Origin: Marinobacter halodurans
Lineage (GTDB): Bacteria > Pseudomonadota > Gammaproteobacteria > Pseudomonadales > Oleiphilaceae
Reading direction: 5' to 3'
Assembly (NCBI RefSeq): GCF_004327985.1
Contig: NZ_SJDL01000014.1
Coordinates: 40,117-104,116 of the forward strand
Length of the DNA: 64,000 nt
In this document: one piece after another, positions 47,540 to 61,226 of the stretch
How the letters are laid out: each line of letters starts with the position of its first letter
Position numbering within the stretch: the stretch's first letter is position 1
The notes under the pieces: generated by a model
The model's input: the letters and a program-made list of their open reading frames with translations, nothing else
Database searches by the model: none
What the model was told of the DNA's origin: nothing
Program-made: the position numbers and the translations under genes

Positions 47540-49645
47540 TCAACCCTTTTTAATGATCGCTTCGGCAATGTTCGAGGGAGCTTCTGCATAACGCGAAAAC
47601 TCCATCGCATAGGACGCACGACCCTGCGTTGCAGAACGCAGATCGGTGGCGTAACCGAACATCTCCGACAACGGAACCTCAGCACGGATGATCTTGCCCG
47701 ACGGGCCATCCTCCATACCCTGAACGAGACCACGACGACGGTTCAGGTCACCGACAACGTCACCCATGTAGTCTTCCGGGGTAACGACTTCGACCTTCAT
47801 CATCGGCTCGAGCAGCGCCGGACTTGCCTGCTCAGCCGCTTTTTTCAGCGCCATGGAGCCGGCAATCTTGAACGCCATCTCGTTCGAGTCAACATCGTGG
47901 TAGGAACCATCATGCAGCGTTGCCTTGATACCCAGCAGCGGATACCCAGCGATGATACCGTTCTGCATCTGCTCCTCGATGCCCTGGGAAACCGCCGGGA
48001 TGTATTCCTTGGGAACGACACCACCCACGATTTCGTTTACGAAGATGAAGTTCTCTGCATCTTCGTCGTCCAGCGGGATCGGCTCGAACTTCACGTGAAC
48101 GTGACCATACTGACCACGACCACCGGACTGACGAACGAACTTACCTTCGACATCTACAGCCTTGCGGATGCATTCACGATAGGCCACCTGAGGCTTACCG
48201 ATGTTCGCTTCAACCTTGAACTCGCGACGCATTCGGTCGACGATGATGTCCAGGTGAAGCTCACCCATACCGGAAATGATTGTCTGGCCGGACTCTTCAT
48301 CGGTGCGGACGCGGAAAGACGGATCTTCCTGGGCCAGCTTACCGAGAGCCACACCCATCTTCTCCTGGTCGGCCTTGGACTTCGGCTCGACCGCTACGGA
48401 GATAACCGGCTCCGGGAATTCCATACGCTCAAGAACGATCTTGGCGCTCTCGTCACACAGGGTGTCCCCTGTTGTAACACTCTTCAGACCGATGGCCGCT
48501 GCGATGTCACCCGCCAGAACCTCTTTGATTTCCTGACGCTCTTTGGAGTGCATCTGCACCATACGACCAACGCGCTCTCTCTTGAGCTTGACCGAGTTGT
48601 AGACGGACTGACCGGATTCCAGCTTACCGGAGTAGACCCGGAAGAAGGTCAGCGTGCCCACGAACGGGTCGGTGGCAATCTTGAATGCCAGCGCCGCGAA
48701 AGGCGCATTATCGTCAACCGGGCGAGTCTCCTCTGTACCCTCGTCATCGACTTCACCGCGAATCGCCTTGACTTCATCCGGCGCCGGCAGGAATTCGATA
48801 ACGGAGTCCAGAACCGCCTGGACGCCCTTGTTCTTGAAGGCAGAACCACAGGTCGCGACAACGATTTCGTTGGCGATGGTTCGCAGACGAAGGCCTTTCT
48901 TGATGTCCTCGATAGACAGCTCACCTTCTTCGAGGTATTTCTCCATCAGCTCTTCGTTGGCTTCGGCAGCGGCCTCAACCATCTGCTCGCGGTACATCGC
49001 CACTTCGTCGGCCATGTCTTCCGGCACGTCGCGCTGGTCGTAGGTCGCACCCGCGTCGTCTTCGTTCCAGTAGATGGCCTTGTTACGAATCAGGTCGATA
49101 ACACCGGCGAACTCGTCTTCCGCGCCGATCGGCAGCTGGATGGGCACGGGCGTCGCACCCAGACGGTTCTTGATCTGGTCGACAACGCGCAGGAAGTTGG
49201 CACCCGCACGGTCCATCTTGTTCACGAAGACCATGCGCGGGACTTCGTACTTGTTGGCCTGACGCCAAACCGTCTCGGACTGGGGCTCAACACCGGAAGA
49301 GCCACAGAAAACAACCACGGCACCATCCAGAACCCGCAGGGAGCGCTCTACCTCGATGGTAAAGTCAACGTGTCCCGGGGTATCGATGATGTTGATACGG
49401 TGCTCGTCGTACTGCTGATCCATACCGCGCCAGAAACAGGTAGTCGCAGCAGAGGTGATGGTGATACCACGCTCCTGCTCCTGTTCCATCCAGTCCATGG
49501 TCGCCGCACCGTCGTGTACCTCACCGATCTTGTGGGAGATACCCGTGTAAAACAGAACGCGCTCGGTGGTCGTGGTTTTGCCCGCATCAACGTGCGCACA
49601 AATCCCGATATTGCGATAGCGCTTAATTGGGGTCTTGCGTGCCAC
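47540..49645 (-). CDS. fusA: Elongation factor G
   Basis: 701 residues (E. coli 704). GTPase catalysing ribosomal translocation and, with RRF, recycling. G1 [19 protein letters not shown] near residue 17, [43 protein letters not shown], and the domain IV-V stretch [16 protein letters not shown] near residue 505. str operon between rpsG and tuf. Confidence 0.98.
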   Translation of the reverse strand: MARKTPIKRYRNIGICAHVDAGKTTTTERVLFYTGISHKIGEVHDGAATMDWMEQEQERGITITSAATTCFWRGMDQQYDEHRINIIDTPGHVDFTIEVERSLRVLDGAVVVFCGSSGVEPQSETVWRQANKYEVPRMVFVNKMDRAGANFLRVVDQIKNRLGATPVPIQLPIGAEDEFAGVIDLIRNKAIYWNEDDAGATYDQRDVPEDMADEVAMYREQMVEAAAEANEELMEKYLEEGELSIEDIKKGLRLRTIANEIVVATCGSAFKNKGVQAVLDSVIEFLPAPDEVKAIRGEVDDEGTEETRPVDDNAPFAALAFKIATDPFVGTLTFFRVYSGKLESGQSVYNSVKLKRERVGRMVQMHSKERQEIKEVLAGDIAAAIGLKSVTTGDTLCDESAKIVLERMEFPEPVISVAVEPKSKADQEKMGVALGKLAQEDPSFRVRTDEESGQTIISGMGELHLDIIVDRMRREFKVEANIGKPQVAYRECIRKAVDVEGKFVRQSGGRGQYGHVHVKFEPIPLDDEDAENFIFVNEIVGGVVPKEYIPAVSQGIEEQMQNGIIAGYPLLGIKATLHDGSYHDVDSNEMAFKIAGSMALKKAAEQASPALLEPMMKVEVVTPEDYMGDVVGDLNRRRGLVQGMEDGPSGKIIRAEVPLSEMFGYATDLRSATQGRASYAMEFSRYAEAPSNIAEAIIKKG

Positions 49646-49663
49646 AGTAAAAACCTCGGCTTA

Positions 49664-50161
<498 letters not shown>

Positions 50162-50227
50162 TCAGGAACCCCTGAGATAGTCTGTCGACTACTCAGCCTT
50201 ACTCTTATCGTCGTTTGGCAACGATAA
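50162..50227 (-). promoter_or_regulatory. Hairpins in the rpsL-rpsG spacer, possible S7 control site
   Basis: Two stems: TTATCGT (50205-50211) with ACGATAA (50221-50227), and TCAGG (50162-50166) with CCTGA (50171-50175). In E. coli the equivalent spacer binds S7 and controls rpsG and downstream genes. Similar position and length suggest the same role; sequence match to the E. coli site was not tested. Confidence 0.5.
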
Positions 50228-50245
50228 AAGACCCGCTTAGGGAAA

Positions 50246-50620
50246 TCAGGACTTGGGTCGTTTAGTACCGTACTTGGAACGGCCCTGCTTGCGGTTCTGG
50301 ACACCTTGGGTATCCAGGGTACCGCGAACAGTGTGATAGCGAACACCGGGCAAGTCCTTGACTCGACCGCCGCGGATCAGCACAACACTGTGCTCCTGCA
50401 GGTTGTGGCCTTCACCACCAATGTAGGAAGACACCTCGTAACCGTTGGTCAGGCGAACACGGCACACTTTACGCAGTGCTGAGTTCGGCTTCTTCGGCGT
50501 GGTGGTGTATACACGAGTACATACACCCCGACGCTGCGGGCAGCTCTGAAGCGCCGGCACGTCGCTTTTCGCCACTTTGCGTTTACGAGGCTTACGTACC
50601 AACTGATTAATCGTTGCCAT
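50246..50620 (-). CDS. rpsL: 30S ribosomal protein S12
   Basis: 124 residues from ATG 50620 ([20 protein letters not shown]), E. coli length 124; five upstream in-frame codons are not family-like. Decoding-centre protein. [17 protein letters not shown] keeps the wild-type lysine associated with streptomycin sensitivity, and [13 protein letters not shown] keeps the second one. First gene of the str operon, 139 bases after the rpoC stop. Confidence 0.97.
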   Translation of the reverse strand: MATINQLVRKPRKRKVAKSDVPALQSCPQRRGVCTRVYTTTPKKPNSALRKVCRVRLTNGYEVSSYIGGEGHNLQEHSVVLIRGGRVKDLPGVRYHTVRGTLDTQGVQNRKQGRSKYGTKRPKS

Positions 50621-50667
50621 GTAAGCAAACTCCAAAATACTGGATCATTGACATCGCCCCGAGGGGC

Positions 50668-50701
50668 AAAATTAAGGGACGCAAGTTTAAGCCTGCGTCC
50701 C
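50668..50701 (-). terminator. Probable terminator or attenuator after rpoC
   Basis: GGGACGCA and TGCGTCCC arms (8 bases) with a 10-base loop, followed on the minus strand by TTAATTTT. A smaller CAGTC/GACTG hairpin precedes it (50706-50720). It separates rpoBC from rpsL; the imperfect T-run may allow read-through. Confidence 0.65.
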
Positions 50702-50759
50702 TGGTCAGTCAAGAAGACTGCTTCCTTTTTGACCAACCACCAGTCCGTAGTTTCCGGAA

Positions 50760-53700
50760 CTAGCGATTGAGCTCCGCGCTCAGCGCTTCCACCACGTCTT
50801 CAGCCGTTACACCCTGGCTTTCGGCAGTGTCGCGCTTACGGCGGCGTTCATTGTGGTAGGCCAGTCCGGTACCAGCCGGAATCAGGCGACCCACAACAAC
50901 GTTTTCTTTCAGGCCACGCAGGTAATCCCGCTTGCCGGTCACCGCACCTTCGGTCAGTACGCGCGTCGTTTCCTGGAAGGACGCCGCAGAGATGAAGGAG
51001 TCGGTTGCCAGCGAGGCCTTGGTGATACCCAGCAGCAAACGCTCGAACTTGGCCGGTTCTTTGTCCTCGGCGTCCATTTTCTCGTTTGCTTCCACCACCT
51101 GGTGGTACTCGACGTTGTCGCCGGAAATAAAGCCGGTATCGCCCGGATCCGTGATTTCGACCTTGCGCAGCATCTGGCGAACGATCACCTCGATGTGCTT
51201 GTCGTTGATCACAACACCCTGCAGGCGGTAAACGTCCTGGATCTCATTGGTGATGTACTTGGCCAGTTCCACAACACCCAGCAGGCGCAGGATATCGTGT
51301 GGGTTGGACGGACCGTCCGCGATGACCTCACCCTTCTCAACCGTTTCACCTTCGAACACGTTGAGCTGGCGGTACTTCGGAATCAGCACTTCATACGGAT
51401 CGCCATCCTTCGGTGTGATCACCAGACGCTTCTTGCCCTTGGTCTCCTTACCAAAGGACACCGTACCGGTGATTTCCGCCAGGATGGACGGCTCTTTCGG
51501 ACGACGCGCCTCAAACAGGTCGGCAACCCGCGGCAGACCACCGGTGATATCCCGGGTCTTCGAACTCTCCTGCGGGATACGGGCCACGACGTCACCGATC
51601 TCGACCTTGCCACCATTGCTCAGGGTGACCAGCGCGTTGGCCGGCAGGAAGTACTGCGCCGGACTACCGCCAGGGAGAACGATCTCTTCGCCCTTGTCGT
51701 CCACCAGCTGGATCATCGGACGGATGTCCTTACCAGCAGCCGGACGCTCTTTCGGGTCGATCACCTGCACAGTGGACAGACCGGTCATTTCGTCGGTCTG
51801 GGTCCGCACGGTGATGCCCTGGTCCATACCCACGAACTTGGCGGTACCGTTGCCTTCCGCGATGATCGGGTGAGTGTGCGGGTCCCACTTGGCGACGACG
51901 GCGCCGGCTTCAACCACATCCCCCTGCTTCACGGACAGCATCGCGCCGTAGGGCAGCTTGTACCACTCGCGCTCACGCCCCTGCTCGTCGGCAATGGCCA
52001 GAGCTGAAGAACGGGATACCACCACCAGCGTACCGTCGGCCTTTTCGATCGACTTCAGGTTGTGCAGCCGGACCGTGCCACCGTGCTTGACCTGGATGTT
52101 GTCGACAGCGGATGCCCGGCTCGCCGCACCACCGATGTGGAAGGTCCGCATGGTCAGCTGGGTACCCGGCTCACCGATGGACTGGGCCGCAATAACACCG
52201 ACGGCTTCACCCACGTTGACCTGATGGCCACGGGCCAGGTCACGGCCGTAACACATCGAGCAGACGCCGTGCTTGGTGTCGCAGGTGATTGCAGAACGCA
52301 CCCAGATCTCATCGACACCGGCGCGCTCGACCATCTCGATGGTCTTCTCGTCCAGCAGGGTTCCGGCCGGAACGACCGCGTTTTCCTTGTCGGTCGGCGT
52401 GAACACGTCACGTGCCGTCACACGACCCAGTACACGGTCGCCCAGCGGCACGACCACGTCACCGCCTTCGATGTGCGGCGTCATCAGCAGACCTTCGTCG
52501 GTGCCACAGTCGTTCTCGGTGACCACCAGGTCCTGGGAGACGTCAACCAGACGACGGGTCAGGTAACCGGAGTTCGCCGTCTTCAGGGCGGTATCCGCCA
52601 GACCCTTACGAGCACCGTGGGTCGAGATGAAGTACTGCAGTACGTTCAGACCTTCACGGAAGTTCGCCGTGATCGGCGTTTCGATGATGGAGCCGTCCGG
52701 CTTGGCCATCAGACCCCGCATACCAGCCAACTGGCGGATCTGGGCAGCGGAACCCCGCGCACCGGAATCAGCCATCATGTAGACCGAGTTGAAGGATTCC
52801 TGATAAAGCGGCTCGCCGTCTTCACCCTTGACCTGATTGCCTTCGGCATCGAACACCTCCTCTTTGGAGAGGCGCTCCATCATGGCCTTGGACACCTTGT
52901 CATTGGCACGGGACCAGATATCGATGACCTTGTTGTACTTCTCACCCTGGGTCAGCAGACCGGAGGCATACTGGGATTCGATCTCCAGAACCTCGTCTTC
53001 GGCCGCGCTGATCATTTCGTATTTTTCGGGCGGAATTTCAAAGTCGTTCACACCAATCGATGTGCCGGAAACCGTCGCATAGTGGAAACCGGTGTACATC
53101 AACTGGTCGGCAAAGATAACCGACTCCTTCAGACCCACAGTGCGGTAGCACACGTTGATCAGGTTGGAGATCGCCTTTTTCACCATTGGCTTGTTGACGA
53201 TCTCGAACGGCATGCCGTCCGGCACGATGTCGAACAGCAGCGCACGGCCGACAGTGGTGTCGACAATGCTGTAGCTCTCGTTCAGCTCACCGCTCTCTTC
53301 GTCGCGAACCACTTCCTTGACCCGAACCTTGATCTTGGCCTGCAGGTCGACCTTGCCGGCACCGTAGGCGCGATGCACTTCCTTGGTGTCCGCGAAGGTA
53401 CGCCCCTCGCCCAGAGCGGTCTTGCGCTCACGGGTCATGTAGTACAGGCCGAGCACCACGTCCTGGGACGGCACGATGATCGGCTCGCCGTTGGCCGGCG
53501 ACAGCACGTTGTTCGTGGACATCATCAGTGCACGGGCTTCGAGCTGGGCTTCCAGGGTCAGCGGCACGTGAACCGCCATCTGGTCGCCGTCGAAGTCGGC
53601 GTTGTAGGCGGCACACACCAGCGGGTGCAGCTGGATGGCCTTGCCTTCGATCAGGACCGGCTCAAACGCCTGGATGCCCAGACGGTGCAGGGTCGGCGCC

Positions 53701-54974
53701 CGGTTCAGCAGGATCGGGTGCTCGCGGATGACCTCGTCCAGGATGTCCCAGACTACGGCTTCCTCGCGCTCGACCATTTTCTTGGCGGCCTTGATGGTGG
53801 TCGCCAGTCCACGGTGTTCGAGCTTGGCAAAGATAAACGGCTTGAACAGCTCCAGGCCCATCTTCTTCGGCAGACCGCACTGGTGCAGGCGCAGGTACGG
53901 ACCCACCACGATCACGGAACGGCCGGAGTAGTCGACCCGCTTACCCAGCAGGTTCTGACGGAAACGGCCCTGCTTACCCTTGATCATATCGGCCAGGGAC
54001 TTCAGCGGGCGCTTGTTGGTGCCGGTGATGGCACGGCCACGACGACCGTTGTCCAGCAGGGCATCGACGGCTTCCTGCAGCATCCGCTTCTCGTTACGCA
54101 CGATGATGTCCGGTGCGTTGAGCTCCAGCAGACGCTTGAGACGGTTGTTCCGGTTGATCACGCGACGGTACAGATCGTTCAGGTCGGACGTCGCGAAACG
54201 ACCGCCGTCCAGCGGCACCAGCGGACGCAGATCCGGCGGCAGAACCGGCAGAACGGTCATGATCATGTCGCCCGGACGGTTACCGGAGTACAGGAAGGCC
54301 TCGAGCAGCTTCAGACGCTTGCTCAGCTTCTTGATCTTGGTTTCGGAGTTGGTCTGCGGAATCTCTTCGCGCAACTGGTCCACTTCCGCCTGCAGGTCGA
54401 TGTCTTCCAGCAGGGCCTTGACCGCTTCCGCACCCATGCGGGCGTCGAATTCGTCACCGAACTCTTCCAGGGCTTCGTAGTACTGCTCGTCGTTCAGCAG
54501 TTGACCGCGCTCCAGCGTGGTCATGCCCGGATCGATCACGATAAAGGACTCAAAGTACAGCACGCGCTCGATGTCGCGCAGCGTCATATCCATCATCAGG
54601 CCGATACGGGACGGCAGCGACTTGAGGAACCAGATATGGGCAACCGGGCTGGCCAGCTCGATATGCCCCATGCGCTCACGGCGCACGTTGGCCAGCGCGA
54701 CTTCAACACCGCACTTCTCACAGATAACGCCGCGGTGCTTCAGGCGCTTGTACTTACCACACAGACATTCGTAGTCCTTGATCGGACCGAAGATCTTGGC
54801 GCAGAAAAGACCGTCACGCTCAGGCTTGAACGTACGGTAGTTAATGGTCTCCGGCTTCTTGACCTCGCCGAAAGACCACGAGCGAATCATGTCAGGCGAC
54901 GCCAACCCAATACGGATGGCGTCAAATTCCTGCTTCTGGTTCTGGCTCTTGAGAAGATTCAGCAAATCTTTCAT
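50760..54974 (-). CDS. rpoC: RNA polymerase beta' subunit
   Basis: 1404 residues (E. coli 1407). Carries the catalytic site of RNA polymerase. An N-terminal zinc site is formed by [20 protein letters not shown] near residue 70. The catalytic magnesium-binding [14 protein letters not shown] lies near residue 460. Clamp and rudder regions and the bridge/trigger-loop part [13 protein letters not shown] follow, with a second zinc site [25 protein letters not shown] near residue 890. It follows rpoB with a 78-base gap and is coexpressed with it. Confidence 0.98.
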   Translation of the reverse strand: MKDLLNLLKSQNQKQEFDAIRIGLASPDMIRSWSFGEVKKPETINYRTFKPERDGLFCAKIFGPIKDYECLCGKYKRLKHRGVICEKCGVEVALANVRRERMGHIELASPVAHIWFLKSLPSRIGLMMDMTLRDIERVLYFESFIVIDPGMTTLERGQLLNDEQYYEALEEFGDEFDARMGAEAVKALLEDIDLQAEVDQLREEIPQTNSETKIKKLSKRLKLLEAFLYSGNRPGDMIMTVLPVLPPDLRPLVPLDGGRFATSDLNDLYRRVINRNNRLKRLLELNAPDIIVRNEKRMLQEAVDALLDNGRRGRAITGTNKRPLKSLADMIKGKQGRFRQNLLGKRVDYSGRSVIVVGPYLRLHQCGLPKKMGLELFKPFIFAKLEHRGLATTIKAAKKMVEREEAVVWDILDEVIREHPILLNRAPTLHRLGIQAFEPVLIEGKAIQLHPLVCAAYNADFDGDQMAVHVPLTLEAQLEARALMMSTNNVLSPANGEPIIVPSQDVVLGLYYMTRERKTALGEGRTFADTKEVHRAYGAGKVDLQAKIKVRVKEVVRDEESGELNESYSIVDTTVGRALLFDIVPDGMPFEIVNKPMVKKAISNLINVCYRTVGLKESVIFADQLMYTGFHYATVSGTSIGVNDFEIPPEKYEMISAAEDEVLEIESQYASGLLTQGEKYNKVIDIWSRANDKVSKAMMERLSKEEVFDAEGNQVKGEDGEPLYQESFNSVYMMADSGARGSAAQIRQLAGMRGLMAKPDGSIIETPITANFREGLNVLQYFISTHGARKGLADTALKTANSGYLTRRLVDVSQDLVVTENDCGTDEGLLMTPHIEGGDVVVPLGDRVLGRVTARDVFTPTDKENAVVPAGTLLDEKTIEMVERAGVDEIWVRSAITCDTKHGVCSMCYGRDLARGHQVNVGEAVGVIAAQSIGEPGTQLTMRTFHIGGAASRASAVDNIQVKHGGTVRLHNLKSIEKADGTLVVVSRSSALAIADEQGREREWYKLPYGAMLSVKQGDVVEAGAVVAKWDPHTHPIIAEGNGTAKFVGMDQGITVRTQTDEMTGLSTVQVIDPKERPAAGKDIRPMIQLVDDKGEEIVLPGGSPAQYFLPANALVTLSNGGKVEIGDVVARIPQESSKTRDITGGLPRVADLFEARRPKEPSILAEITGTVSFGKETKGKKRLVITPKDGDPYEVLIPKYRQLNVFEGETVEKGEVIADGPSNPHDILRLLGVVELAKYITNEIQDVYRLQGVVINDKHIEVIVRQMLRKVEITDPGDTGFISGDNVEYHQVVEANEKMDAEDKEPAKFERLLLGITKASLATDSFISAASFQETTRVLTEGAVTGKRDYLRGLKENVVVGRLIPAGTGLAYHNERRRKRDTAESQGVTAEDVVEALSAELNR

Positions 54975-55052
54975 CAGTAACAGCTCCGGATGGCGTTAAT
55001 CTCGGGCGGGCACGTCACCGTGCCCGCTCACGCTGCCAAAAAACAATTCGGC

Positions 55053-58000
55053 TCAGTCGGATTCCAGCTCGATGTCGATACCCAGCGAGCGGATTTCCTT
55101 GACAAGAACGTTGAAGGATTCGGGCATACCCGGCTCCATGCGATGGTCGCCATCGACAATGTTCTTGTACATCTTCGTCCGACCGTTCACGTCGTCAGAC
55201 TTGACGGTGAGCATTTCCTGCAGCGTGTACGCTGCGCCGTAGGCCTCGAGGGCCCAGACTTCCATCTCACCGAAGCGCTGACCACCGAACTGCGCTTTAC
55301 CGCCCAGCGGCTGCTGGGTGACAAGGCTGTACGAACCGGTGGAACGGGCGTGCATCTTGTCGTCGATCAGGTGGTTCAACTTGAGCATGTACATGTAGCC
55401 CACCGTAACCGGACGATCGAACTCATCGCCTGTGCGGCCGTCGTAAAGCGTGACCTGGCCGCTGGTGTCCATATCGGCCAGCTCCAGCATCCGCTTCACT
55501 TCGGCTTCCTTGGCACCGTCGAAGACGGCGGTCGCCATCGGAACACCTTCGCGCAGGTTACGCGCCAGCTCCATGATCTCGTCGTCAGACAGAGAGTCCA
55601 GCGGAACCGCAAAGGTCTTGTCGCTGTGGTTGTAGATCGCGTCCAGCAGTTCGCGGATCTCAGCAACCTTCTTCTGCTGCTCGATCATGGCGTTGATCTT
55701 GTGGCCCAGCCCCTTGGCTGCCGCACCCAGGTGCGTCTCCAGGACCTGACCGACGTTCATCCGCGAGGGAACACCCAGCGGGTTCAGGACCACATCGACC
55801 GGGTTGCCCTGCTCGTCGTACGGCATGTCCTCCACCGGCATAACGGCGGAGATAACACCCTTGTTACCGTGACGGCCGGCCATCTTGTCACCCGGCTGGA
55901 TCCGACGCTTGATCGCCAGGTACACCTTGACGATCTTCAGAACGCCCGGCGCCAGATCATCGCCCTGCTGCAGTTTGCGTTTCTTGTCTTCGAAACGCTC
56001 TTCGTGCACCTTGCGGCGATCCTCCAGACCCTGCTCGGACTTCTCGAGCAGCTCATTGAGGGCCTCGTCCTTCATCCGCAGCTTGAACCAGTCGTCCTTC
56101 GGAAGCTCGGCCAGGAACGCCTCATCCAGCTTGGCGCCCTTCTTCAGGCCCGGACCACTGATGACTTCCTGATCCTTCAGGGCACTGGTCAAACGCTCGT
56201 AGGTCGCGCCTTCCACGATACGGTATTCGTCCTTCAGGTCCTTGCGGAACTGATCCAGCTGATCCTTCTCGATGGACAGTGCACGCTGGTCCTTCTCGAT
56301 ACCGTCGCGCGTGAAGACCTGCACGTCAATAACCGTACCGCGGGTGCCGGTGGGCACGCGCGAGGAGGTGTCCTTAACGTCAGACGCCTTCTCACCGAAG
56401 ATGGCACGCAGGAGCTTTTCCTCCGGCGTCAGCTGGGTTTCGCCTTTCGGCGTCACCTTGCCGACCAGGATGTCTCCCGCACCGACTTCGGCGCCGATAT
56501 AGACAATCCCGGATTCATCCAGCTTGGACAGGGCACTTTCACCGACATTCGGGATGTCCGCAGTGATCTCTTCGCTGCCCAGCTTGGTGTCGCGCGCCAC
56601 ACAGGTCAGTTCCTGGATGTGGATGGTGGTGAACCGGTCATCCTGGACCACCTTCTCGGAAACCAGGATGGAGTCCTCGAAGTTGTAGCCATTCCAGGGC
56701 ATGAACGCGATACGCATGTTCTGCCCCAGTGCCAGCTCGCCCAGATCGACGGACGGACCATCGGCCAGGACGTCGCCCCGGGCAATCATTTCGCCCTGCT
56801 TGACGATGGAGCGCTGGTTGATACACGTGTTCTGGTTGGAGCGCGTGTACTTGGTCAGGTTGTAGATATCCACACCGGCGTCACCGGCTTCGGTCTCGTC
56901 GTCATTAACACGGATAACGATACGGGCCGCGTCGACGCTTTCCACCAGACCACCGCGACGCGCCGTAACACAGACACCGGAGTCCTGCGCCACGATGCGC
57001 TCGATACCGGTACCGACCAGCGGCTTCTCGGCACGCAGGGTCGGAACCGCCTGACGCTGCATGTTCGCACCCATCAGGGCCCGGTTCGCGTCATCGTGCT
57101 CCAGGAACGGAATCAGCGATGCCGCAACGGACACAACCTGGCGCGGGGATACGTCCATAAAGCGGACATTTTCCGGCGGCGTCACGGTGAATTCGTTCTG
57201 GTGACGCACCGTTACCAGCTCGTCAACCAGTTTGCCGTTCTCATCGGTCGCGGCGCTGGCCTGTGCGATGACGTAGTTGCTTTCCTCGATCGCCGACAGG
57301 TACTGGATCTCGTCGGTGACCAGGCCATCGACAACCTTGCGGTACGGGGACTCCAGGAAACCGTAGGAGTTGGTGCGCGCGTAGGTGGCCAGCGAGTTGA
57401 TCAGGCCGATGTTCGGGCCTTCCGGCGTCTCGATCGGGCACACACGGCCGTAGTGGGTCGGGTGTACGTCACGCACTTCGAAGCCGGCACGCTCGCGGGT
57501 CAGACCACCGGGACCCAACGCCGAGACACGACGCTTGTGCGTCACCTCGGACAACGGGTTGTTCTGGTCCATGAACTGGGACAGCTGGCTGGAACCGAAG
57601 AACTCTTTAACGGCTGCCGCAACCGGCTTGGCGTTGATCAGGTCCTGTGGCATCAGACCTTCGCTTTCGGCCAGGCTCAAACGCTCGCGAACGGCCCGCT
57701 CGACCCGCACAAGGCCGACACGGAACTGGTTCTCGGCCATCTCACCGACGGAACGGATACGACGGTTACCCAGGTTATCGATATCGTCGACATTGCCCTG
57801 GCCGTTACGGATGGCGATCAGGGTCTTCAGGACGTCGATAATGTCGTCGTTCGTCAGGGTGCCAGGGCCAGTGGACTCTTCGCGCCCCAGACGACGGTTC
57901 AGCTTCATGCGACCGACTGCGGACAGGTCGTAGCGCTCTTCCGAGAAGAAGAGGTTATTGAACAGGTTCTCAGCCGACTCCTTGGTGGGCGGTTCGCCCG

Positions 58001-59129
58001 GGCGCATCATGCGATAGATCTCGACCAGTGCTTCCAGCGGGTTGCGGGTCGGGTCGTTACGCAGGGTGTCGGACATGAACGGACCGCAGTCCAGATCATT
58101 CGTGTAGAGCGTCTCAAGTTCCTTGATGCCGGCCTTGAGCAGCTTCTCTACGGATTCCGCGGTCAGCTCGGAGTTGCACTCCAGAATCAGCTCACCGGTG
58201 GATTCGTCGACCATGTCACGCGCGGTGACGCGGCCGTACAGATATTCGGTCGGTACTTCCAGTTCGCTGATACCCGCTTTCTCAAGTTGGCGGATATGGC
58301 GGGCGGTCACACGGCGACCTTCCTCGACAATAATGTTGCCGTCCGGATCTTTGATGTCGAACGTCGCGATATCACCACGCAGACGGCTCGGCACCAGCTC
58401 CAGCATGCAGGACTCTTCGCCCAGGCGGAACTTGCTGGTGTCGAAGAACATTTCCAGCATCTGCTCGGAGGTGAAGTTCAGTGCACGCAGCAGAATCGTG
58501 GCCGGCAGCTTACGGCGACGGTCGATACGGACAAACACGCTGTCCTTGGGATCGAACTCGAAGTCCAGCCAGGAGCCACGGTAAGGAATCACCCTTGCCG
58601 AATACAGCAGCTTGCCGGAGGAATGGGTCTTGCCCTTGTCGTGATCGAAGAAGACACCCGGTGAACGGTGCAGCTGGGATACGATAACCCGCTCGGTACC
58701 GTTAACGATGAAGGTACCGTTCTCCGTCATCAGGGGCATTTCGCCCATGTAGACTTCCTGTTCCTTGATGTCTTTGATTGCCTTATTGGACGACTCTTTG
58801 TCGTAAATAATAAGGCGAACCTTGACACGCAGCGGTGCAGCATAGGTCACGCCCCGCAGCTGACATTCCTTGACATCAAATACCGGCTCGCCAATGCGGT
58901 AGCTCACGTATTCGAGCGCCGCGTTGCCCGAGTAACTGACAATCGGGAATACGGATTTGAAGGCGGCGTGCAATCCAGTTTCCTGGCGCGCATCCGCAGC
59001 CGCTTCCATTTGAAGGAAGTCCCTGTAAGAATCGAGCTGAATAGACAGCAAATAGGGGACATCCATCACGGAAGGCAATTTACTAAAATCTTTGCGGATC
59101 CGCTTTTTCTCAGTGTAGGAGTAAGTCAT
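55053..59129 (-). CDS. rpoB: RNA polymerase beta subunit
   Basis: 1358 residues (E. coli 1342), starting at ATG 59129, which has GGGGA six bases upstream; another ATG two codons earlier is too close to that site. The rifampicin-binding region [20 protein letters not shown] and [20 protein letters not shown] near residue 515-550 is wild type. The C-terminal [20 protein letters not shown] is conserved. It follows rplL with an attenuator-like hairpin between them. Confidence 0.98.
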   Translation of the reverse strand: MTYSYTEKKRIRKDFSKLPSVMDVPYLLSIQLDSYRDFLQMEAAADARQETGLHAAFKSVFPIVSYSGNAALEYVSYRIGEPVFDVKECQLRGVTYAAPLRVKVRLIIYDKESSNKAIKDIKEQEVYMGEMPLMTENGTFIVNGTERVIVSQLHRSPGVFFDHDKGKTHSSGKLLYSARVIPYRGSWLDFEFDPKDSVFVRIDRRRKLPATILLRALNFTSEQMLEMFFDTSKFRLGEESCMLELVPSRLRGDIATFDIKDPDGNIIVEEGRRVTARHIRQLEKAGISELEVPTEYLYGRVTARDMVDESTGELILECNSELTAESVEKLLKAGIKELETLYTNDLDCGPFMSDTLRNDPTRNPLEALVEIYRMMRPGEPPTKESAENLFNNLFFSEERYDLSAVGRMKLNRRLGREESTGPGTLTNDDIIDVLKTLIAIRNGQGNVDDIDNLGNRRIRSVGEMAENQFRVGLVRVERAVRERLSLAESEGLMPQDLINAKPVAAAVKEFFGSSQLSQFMDQNNPLSEVTHKRRVSALGPGGLTRERAGFEVRDVHPTHYGRVCPIETPEGPNIGLINSLATYARTNSYGFLESPYRKVVDGLVTDEIQYLSAIEESNYVIAQASAATDENGKLVDELVTVRHQNEFTVTPPENVRFMDVSPRQVVSVAASLIPFLEHDDANRALMGANMQRQAVPTLRAEKPLVGTGIERIVAQDSGVCVTARRGGLVESVDAARIVIRVNDDETEAGDAGVDIYNLTKYTRSNQNTCINQRSIVKQGEMIARGDVLADGPSVDLGELALGQNMRIAFMPWNGYNFEDSILVSEKVVQDDRFTTIHIQELTCVARDTKLGSEEITADIPNVGESALSKLDESGIVYIGAEVGAGDILVGKVTPKGETQLTPEEKLLRAIFGEKASDVKDTSSRVPTGTRGTVIDVQVFTRDGIEKDQRALSIEKDQLDQFRKDLKDEYRIVEGATYERLTSALKDQEVISGPGLKKGAKLDEAFLAELPKDDWFKLRMKDEALNELLEKSEQGLEDRRKVHEERFEDKKRKLQQGDDLAPGVLKIVKVYLAIKRRIQPGDKMAGRHGNKGVISAVMPVEDMPYDEQGNPVDVVLNPLGVPSRMNVGQVLETHLGAAAKGLGHKINAMIEQQKKVAEIRELLDAIYNHSDKTFAVPLDSLSDDEIMELARNLREGVPMATAVFDGAKEAEVKRMLELADMDTSGQVTLYDGRTGDEFDRPVTVGYMYMLKLNHLIDDKMHARSTGSYSLVTQQPLGGKAQFGGQRFGEMEVWALEAYGAAYTLQEMLTVKSDDVNGRTKMYKNIVDGDHRMEPGMPESFNVLVKEIRSLGIDIELESD

Positions 59130-59261
59130 CTGCATTCCCCAGCTTTAGACCTGATACCTGGTATCAAGAAGCAACCATTTACCTGCTTCGGGGCCGAATT
59201 GCTCGGCTAACTGCGCCGTCTTGAACAAGACTCGGGCTGTAGGTTATAGCATATACAACAG

Positions 59262-59290
59262 AAAAAGGCCGGTGGCTCTTGCCACCAGCC
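59262..59290 (-). terminator. Attenuator/terminator between rplL and rpoB
   Basis: GGCTGGTGGC and GCCACCGGCC pair over 10 bases (one G-T) with a 4-base loop and T5 tail on the minus strand. In E. coli a partial terminator at this place lowers rpoBC relative to rplJL; the same use is likely here. Confidence 0.88.
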
Positions 59291-59331
59291 ATTTTCATGC
59301 CTAAGGCACGTATGCGGTCAACAGCCAGCCC

Positions 59332-59709
59332 TTACTTGAGCTCAACTGAAGCGCCTGCTTCCTCAAGCTTATTCTTGGCTGCTTCAGCGTCGTCCTTGGA
59401 AGCAGCTTCCTTAACGGTGGACGGAGCGCTGTCGACCATTTCCTTCGCTTCTTTCAGACCCAGGCCGGTCAGTTCGCGAACGGCCTTGATGACGTTGACT
59501 TTCTTCTCACCGGCACCGGTCAGAACAACGTCAAATTCGGTCTGCTCTTCAGCAGCGGCAGCTTCGCCACCAGCGGCAGCCGGAGCAGCAGCAACGGCAG
59601 CAGCGGCAGAAACGCCGAATTTCTCTTCCATAGCTTCAACCAGCGCAACAACATCCATTACGCTCATTTCGGCGATTGCATTCAAAATGTCTTCGTTAGA
59701 CAGAGCCAT
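59332..59709 (-). CDS. rplL: 50S ribosomal protein L7/L12
   Basis: 125 residues (E. coli 121). Multi-copy stalk protein recruiting translational GTPases. N-terminal dimerisation part ([20 protein letters not shown]), an Ala-rich hinge (about 34-52), and C-terminal domain [20 protein letters not shown]... [15 protein letters not shown]. Follows rplJ by 39 bases. Confidence 0.97.
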   Translation of the reverse strand: MALSNEDILNAIAEMSVMDVVALVEAMEEKFGVSAAAAVAAAPAAAGGEAAAAEEQTEFDVVLTGAGEKKVNVIKAVRELTGLGLKEAKEMVDSAPSTVKEAASKDDAEAAKNKLEEAGASVELK

Positions 59710-59748
59710 GACTTTCTCCCAATGTTAAAAAAATCGTATTCAACAGAA

Positions 59749-60279
59749 TCAAGCAGCGTCTTGCTTCTGGTCGCGAACTGCCGCAACAGCACGGGTAACC
59801 TTCGACGGGAACTCGTTGAGGGTCCGTGCAAGTTTGGTGATCGGTGCCTGAGTAACGGCGGCCAGCATGGACAGCGCTTCGTGGCGTGTCGGCAGCTTGG
59901 CCAGGCGATCGATCTGGTCTGCACCCATCAGCTCACCGCCGACGGCCAAACCTTTAATCTCGAACACCTCTTTCTCTTTGGCGAAATCCTTCAGCAGCCG
60001 CGCAGCTGCGCCGGGATCTTCCATCGAGAATGCCAGAATGGTCGGGCCAACCAGAACTTCCCGGATGCACTCGAACTCGGTACCTTCGATAGCACGCTTC
60101 GCCAGGTTGTTACGCACAACCTTAAGGCGAACCTGCTCGGCACGAGCCTTGGCACGCAGGGCCGTCATGTCACCAGAGGTGATACCACGGTAGTCAGCCA
60201 GGACCACAGACAGAGCACCACTGGCAGTCTCGTTGACTTCAGCGACGATCGCCTTCTTGTCTTCGAGTCGAATTGCCAC
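59749..60279 (-). CDS. rplJ: 50S ribosomal protein L10
   Basis: 176 residues, GTG start with AAGGAG about 9 bases upstream. Anchors L7/L12 to the ribosome; in E. coli the L10-L12 complex represses translation by binding the rplJ leader. Motifs are [38 protein letters not shown] and [22 protein letters not shown]. The 247-base region upstream contains hairpins compatible with an L10 leader. Confidence 0.97.
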   Translation of the reverse strand: MAIRLEDKKAIVAEVNETASGALSVVLADYRGITSGDMTALRAKARAEQVRLKVVRNNLAKRAIEGTEFECIREVLVGPTILAFSMEDPGAAARLLKDFAKEKEVFEIKGLAVGGELMGADQIDRLAKLPTRHEALSMLAAVTQAPITKLARTLNEFPSKVTRAVAAVRDQKQDAA

Positions 60280-60298
60280 TGGATTTCTCCTTGATTTC

Positions 60299-60369
60299 GC
60301 TGACGGATGTCAGCAAACCCATCTCAGCCCTTGCAGGCACCGAATCTCGACAAATCTCAATTCGGTGCC
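60299..60369 (-). promoter_or_regulatory. Putative L10 leader hairpins upstream of rplJ
   Basis: A perfect 10-base stem GGCACCGAAT (60360-60369 read on the minus strand) with ATTCGGTGCC (60336-60345) and a 14-base loop, then a GCTGAC-ATCC-GTCAGC hairpin (60299-60314) just before the rplJ Shine-Dalgarno. They lie where the autoregulatory L10 leader sits in enterobacteria. The rest of the rplA-rplJ gap (60370-60526) has no gene, and I recognised no clear promoter in it. Confidence 0.6.
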
Positions 60370-60526
60370 GTCGGGGCGCCATACGGTGTTTGGGTTCAGA
60401 GAACGTCTTCACACCGTCTGCGCAGGCGTTGCTTTAACCCTTCCTCACCAGAAGATGATTCAGGGGCCTGCGGTCTTTGACAGCCTTGGCTTCCGCCTAG
60501 ACTACAAAGTTTCTACCCACCAGAGA

Positions 60527-61225
60527 TCAGATATTCAGAGCGCTCTGGTCGATAGTCAGGCCCGGCCCCATGGTGGAGGACAGTGTTACCTTCTTCAGGT
60601 AAACGCCCTTCGCCGATGAAGGCTTGGCCTTTTTAAGATCTGCCAACAGCGCCTCAAGGTTTTCCTTGATGGATGCTGCAGAGAATTCAACGTTACCCAG
60701 CGGAGCGTGGATAATGCCGTTCTTGTCGGTACGGTAGCGCACCTGGCCCGCCTTGGCGTTCTTGACCGCGGTCTCGACGTCGGGCGTTACGGTACCGACT
60801 TTCGGGTTCGGCATCAGGCCGCGCGGCCCTAGGATCTGACCCAACTGGCCGACAACGCGCATGGCATCCGGCGTCGCAATGACCACGTCGAAGTCCATAT
60901 TGCCTTTCTTGACCTCTTCCGCGAGGTCATCCATACCCACAATGTCTGCACCAGCGGCCGCTGCCTTCTCGGCGTTGGCACCCTGGGTAAAGACTGCGAC
61001 ACGGACGGACTTGCCGGTGCCGTGCGGCAGGACGGTCGAGCTGCGCACGACCTGGTCGGATTTACGCGCGTCAACACCCAGGTTGACAGAAACATCGATG
61101 GATTCCTTGAACTTGACGGAACCACCCAGCTCGACCAGCAGCGATACGGCATCGTCCACGGAATAGGCGCGCGTGGATTCCACCTTCTCACGAATCAGCT
61201 TTTGACGTTTGCTCAGCTTCGCCAT
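60527..61225 (-). CDS. rplA: 50S ribosomal protein L1
   Basis: 232 residues from ATG 61225 ([20 protein letters not shown]); 16 upstream in-frame codons overlap rplK and are spurious. Stalk protein guiding deacylated tRNA; in E. coli it represses the rplKA mRNA. Motifs are [40 protein letters not shown]. One base after rplK. Confidence 0.97.
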   Translation of the reverse strand: MAKLSKRQKLIREKVESTRAYSVDDAVSLLVELGGSVKFKESIDVSVNLGVDARKSDQVVRSSTVLPHGTGKSVRVAVFTQGANAEKAAAAGADIVGMDDLAEEVKKGNMDFDVVIATPDAMRVVGQLGQILGPRGLMPNPKVGTVTPDVETAVKNAKAGQVRYRTDKNGIIHAPLGNVEFSAASIKENLEALLADLKKAKPSSAKGVYLKKVTLSSTMGPGLTIDQSALNI

Positions 61226-61226
61226 A

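Noticed and set aside
52062..54980. 972-codon open frame antisense to rpoC
   Set aside because: Same reason: a shadow of strong codon bias in rpoC. Similar long shadows lie opposite fusA, typA and ilvE.
54990..58664. 1224-codon open frame antisense to rpoB
   Set aside because: It lies wholly opposite a certain gene and results from the biased codon use of a highly expressed GC-rich gene; the translated product resembles no family and has no ribosome-binding context.
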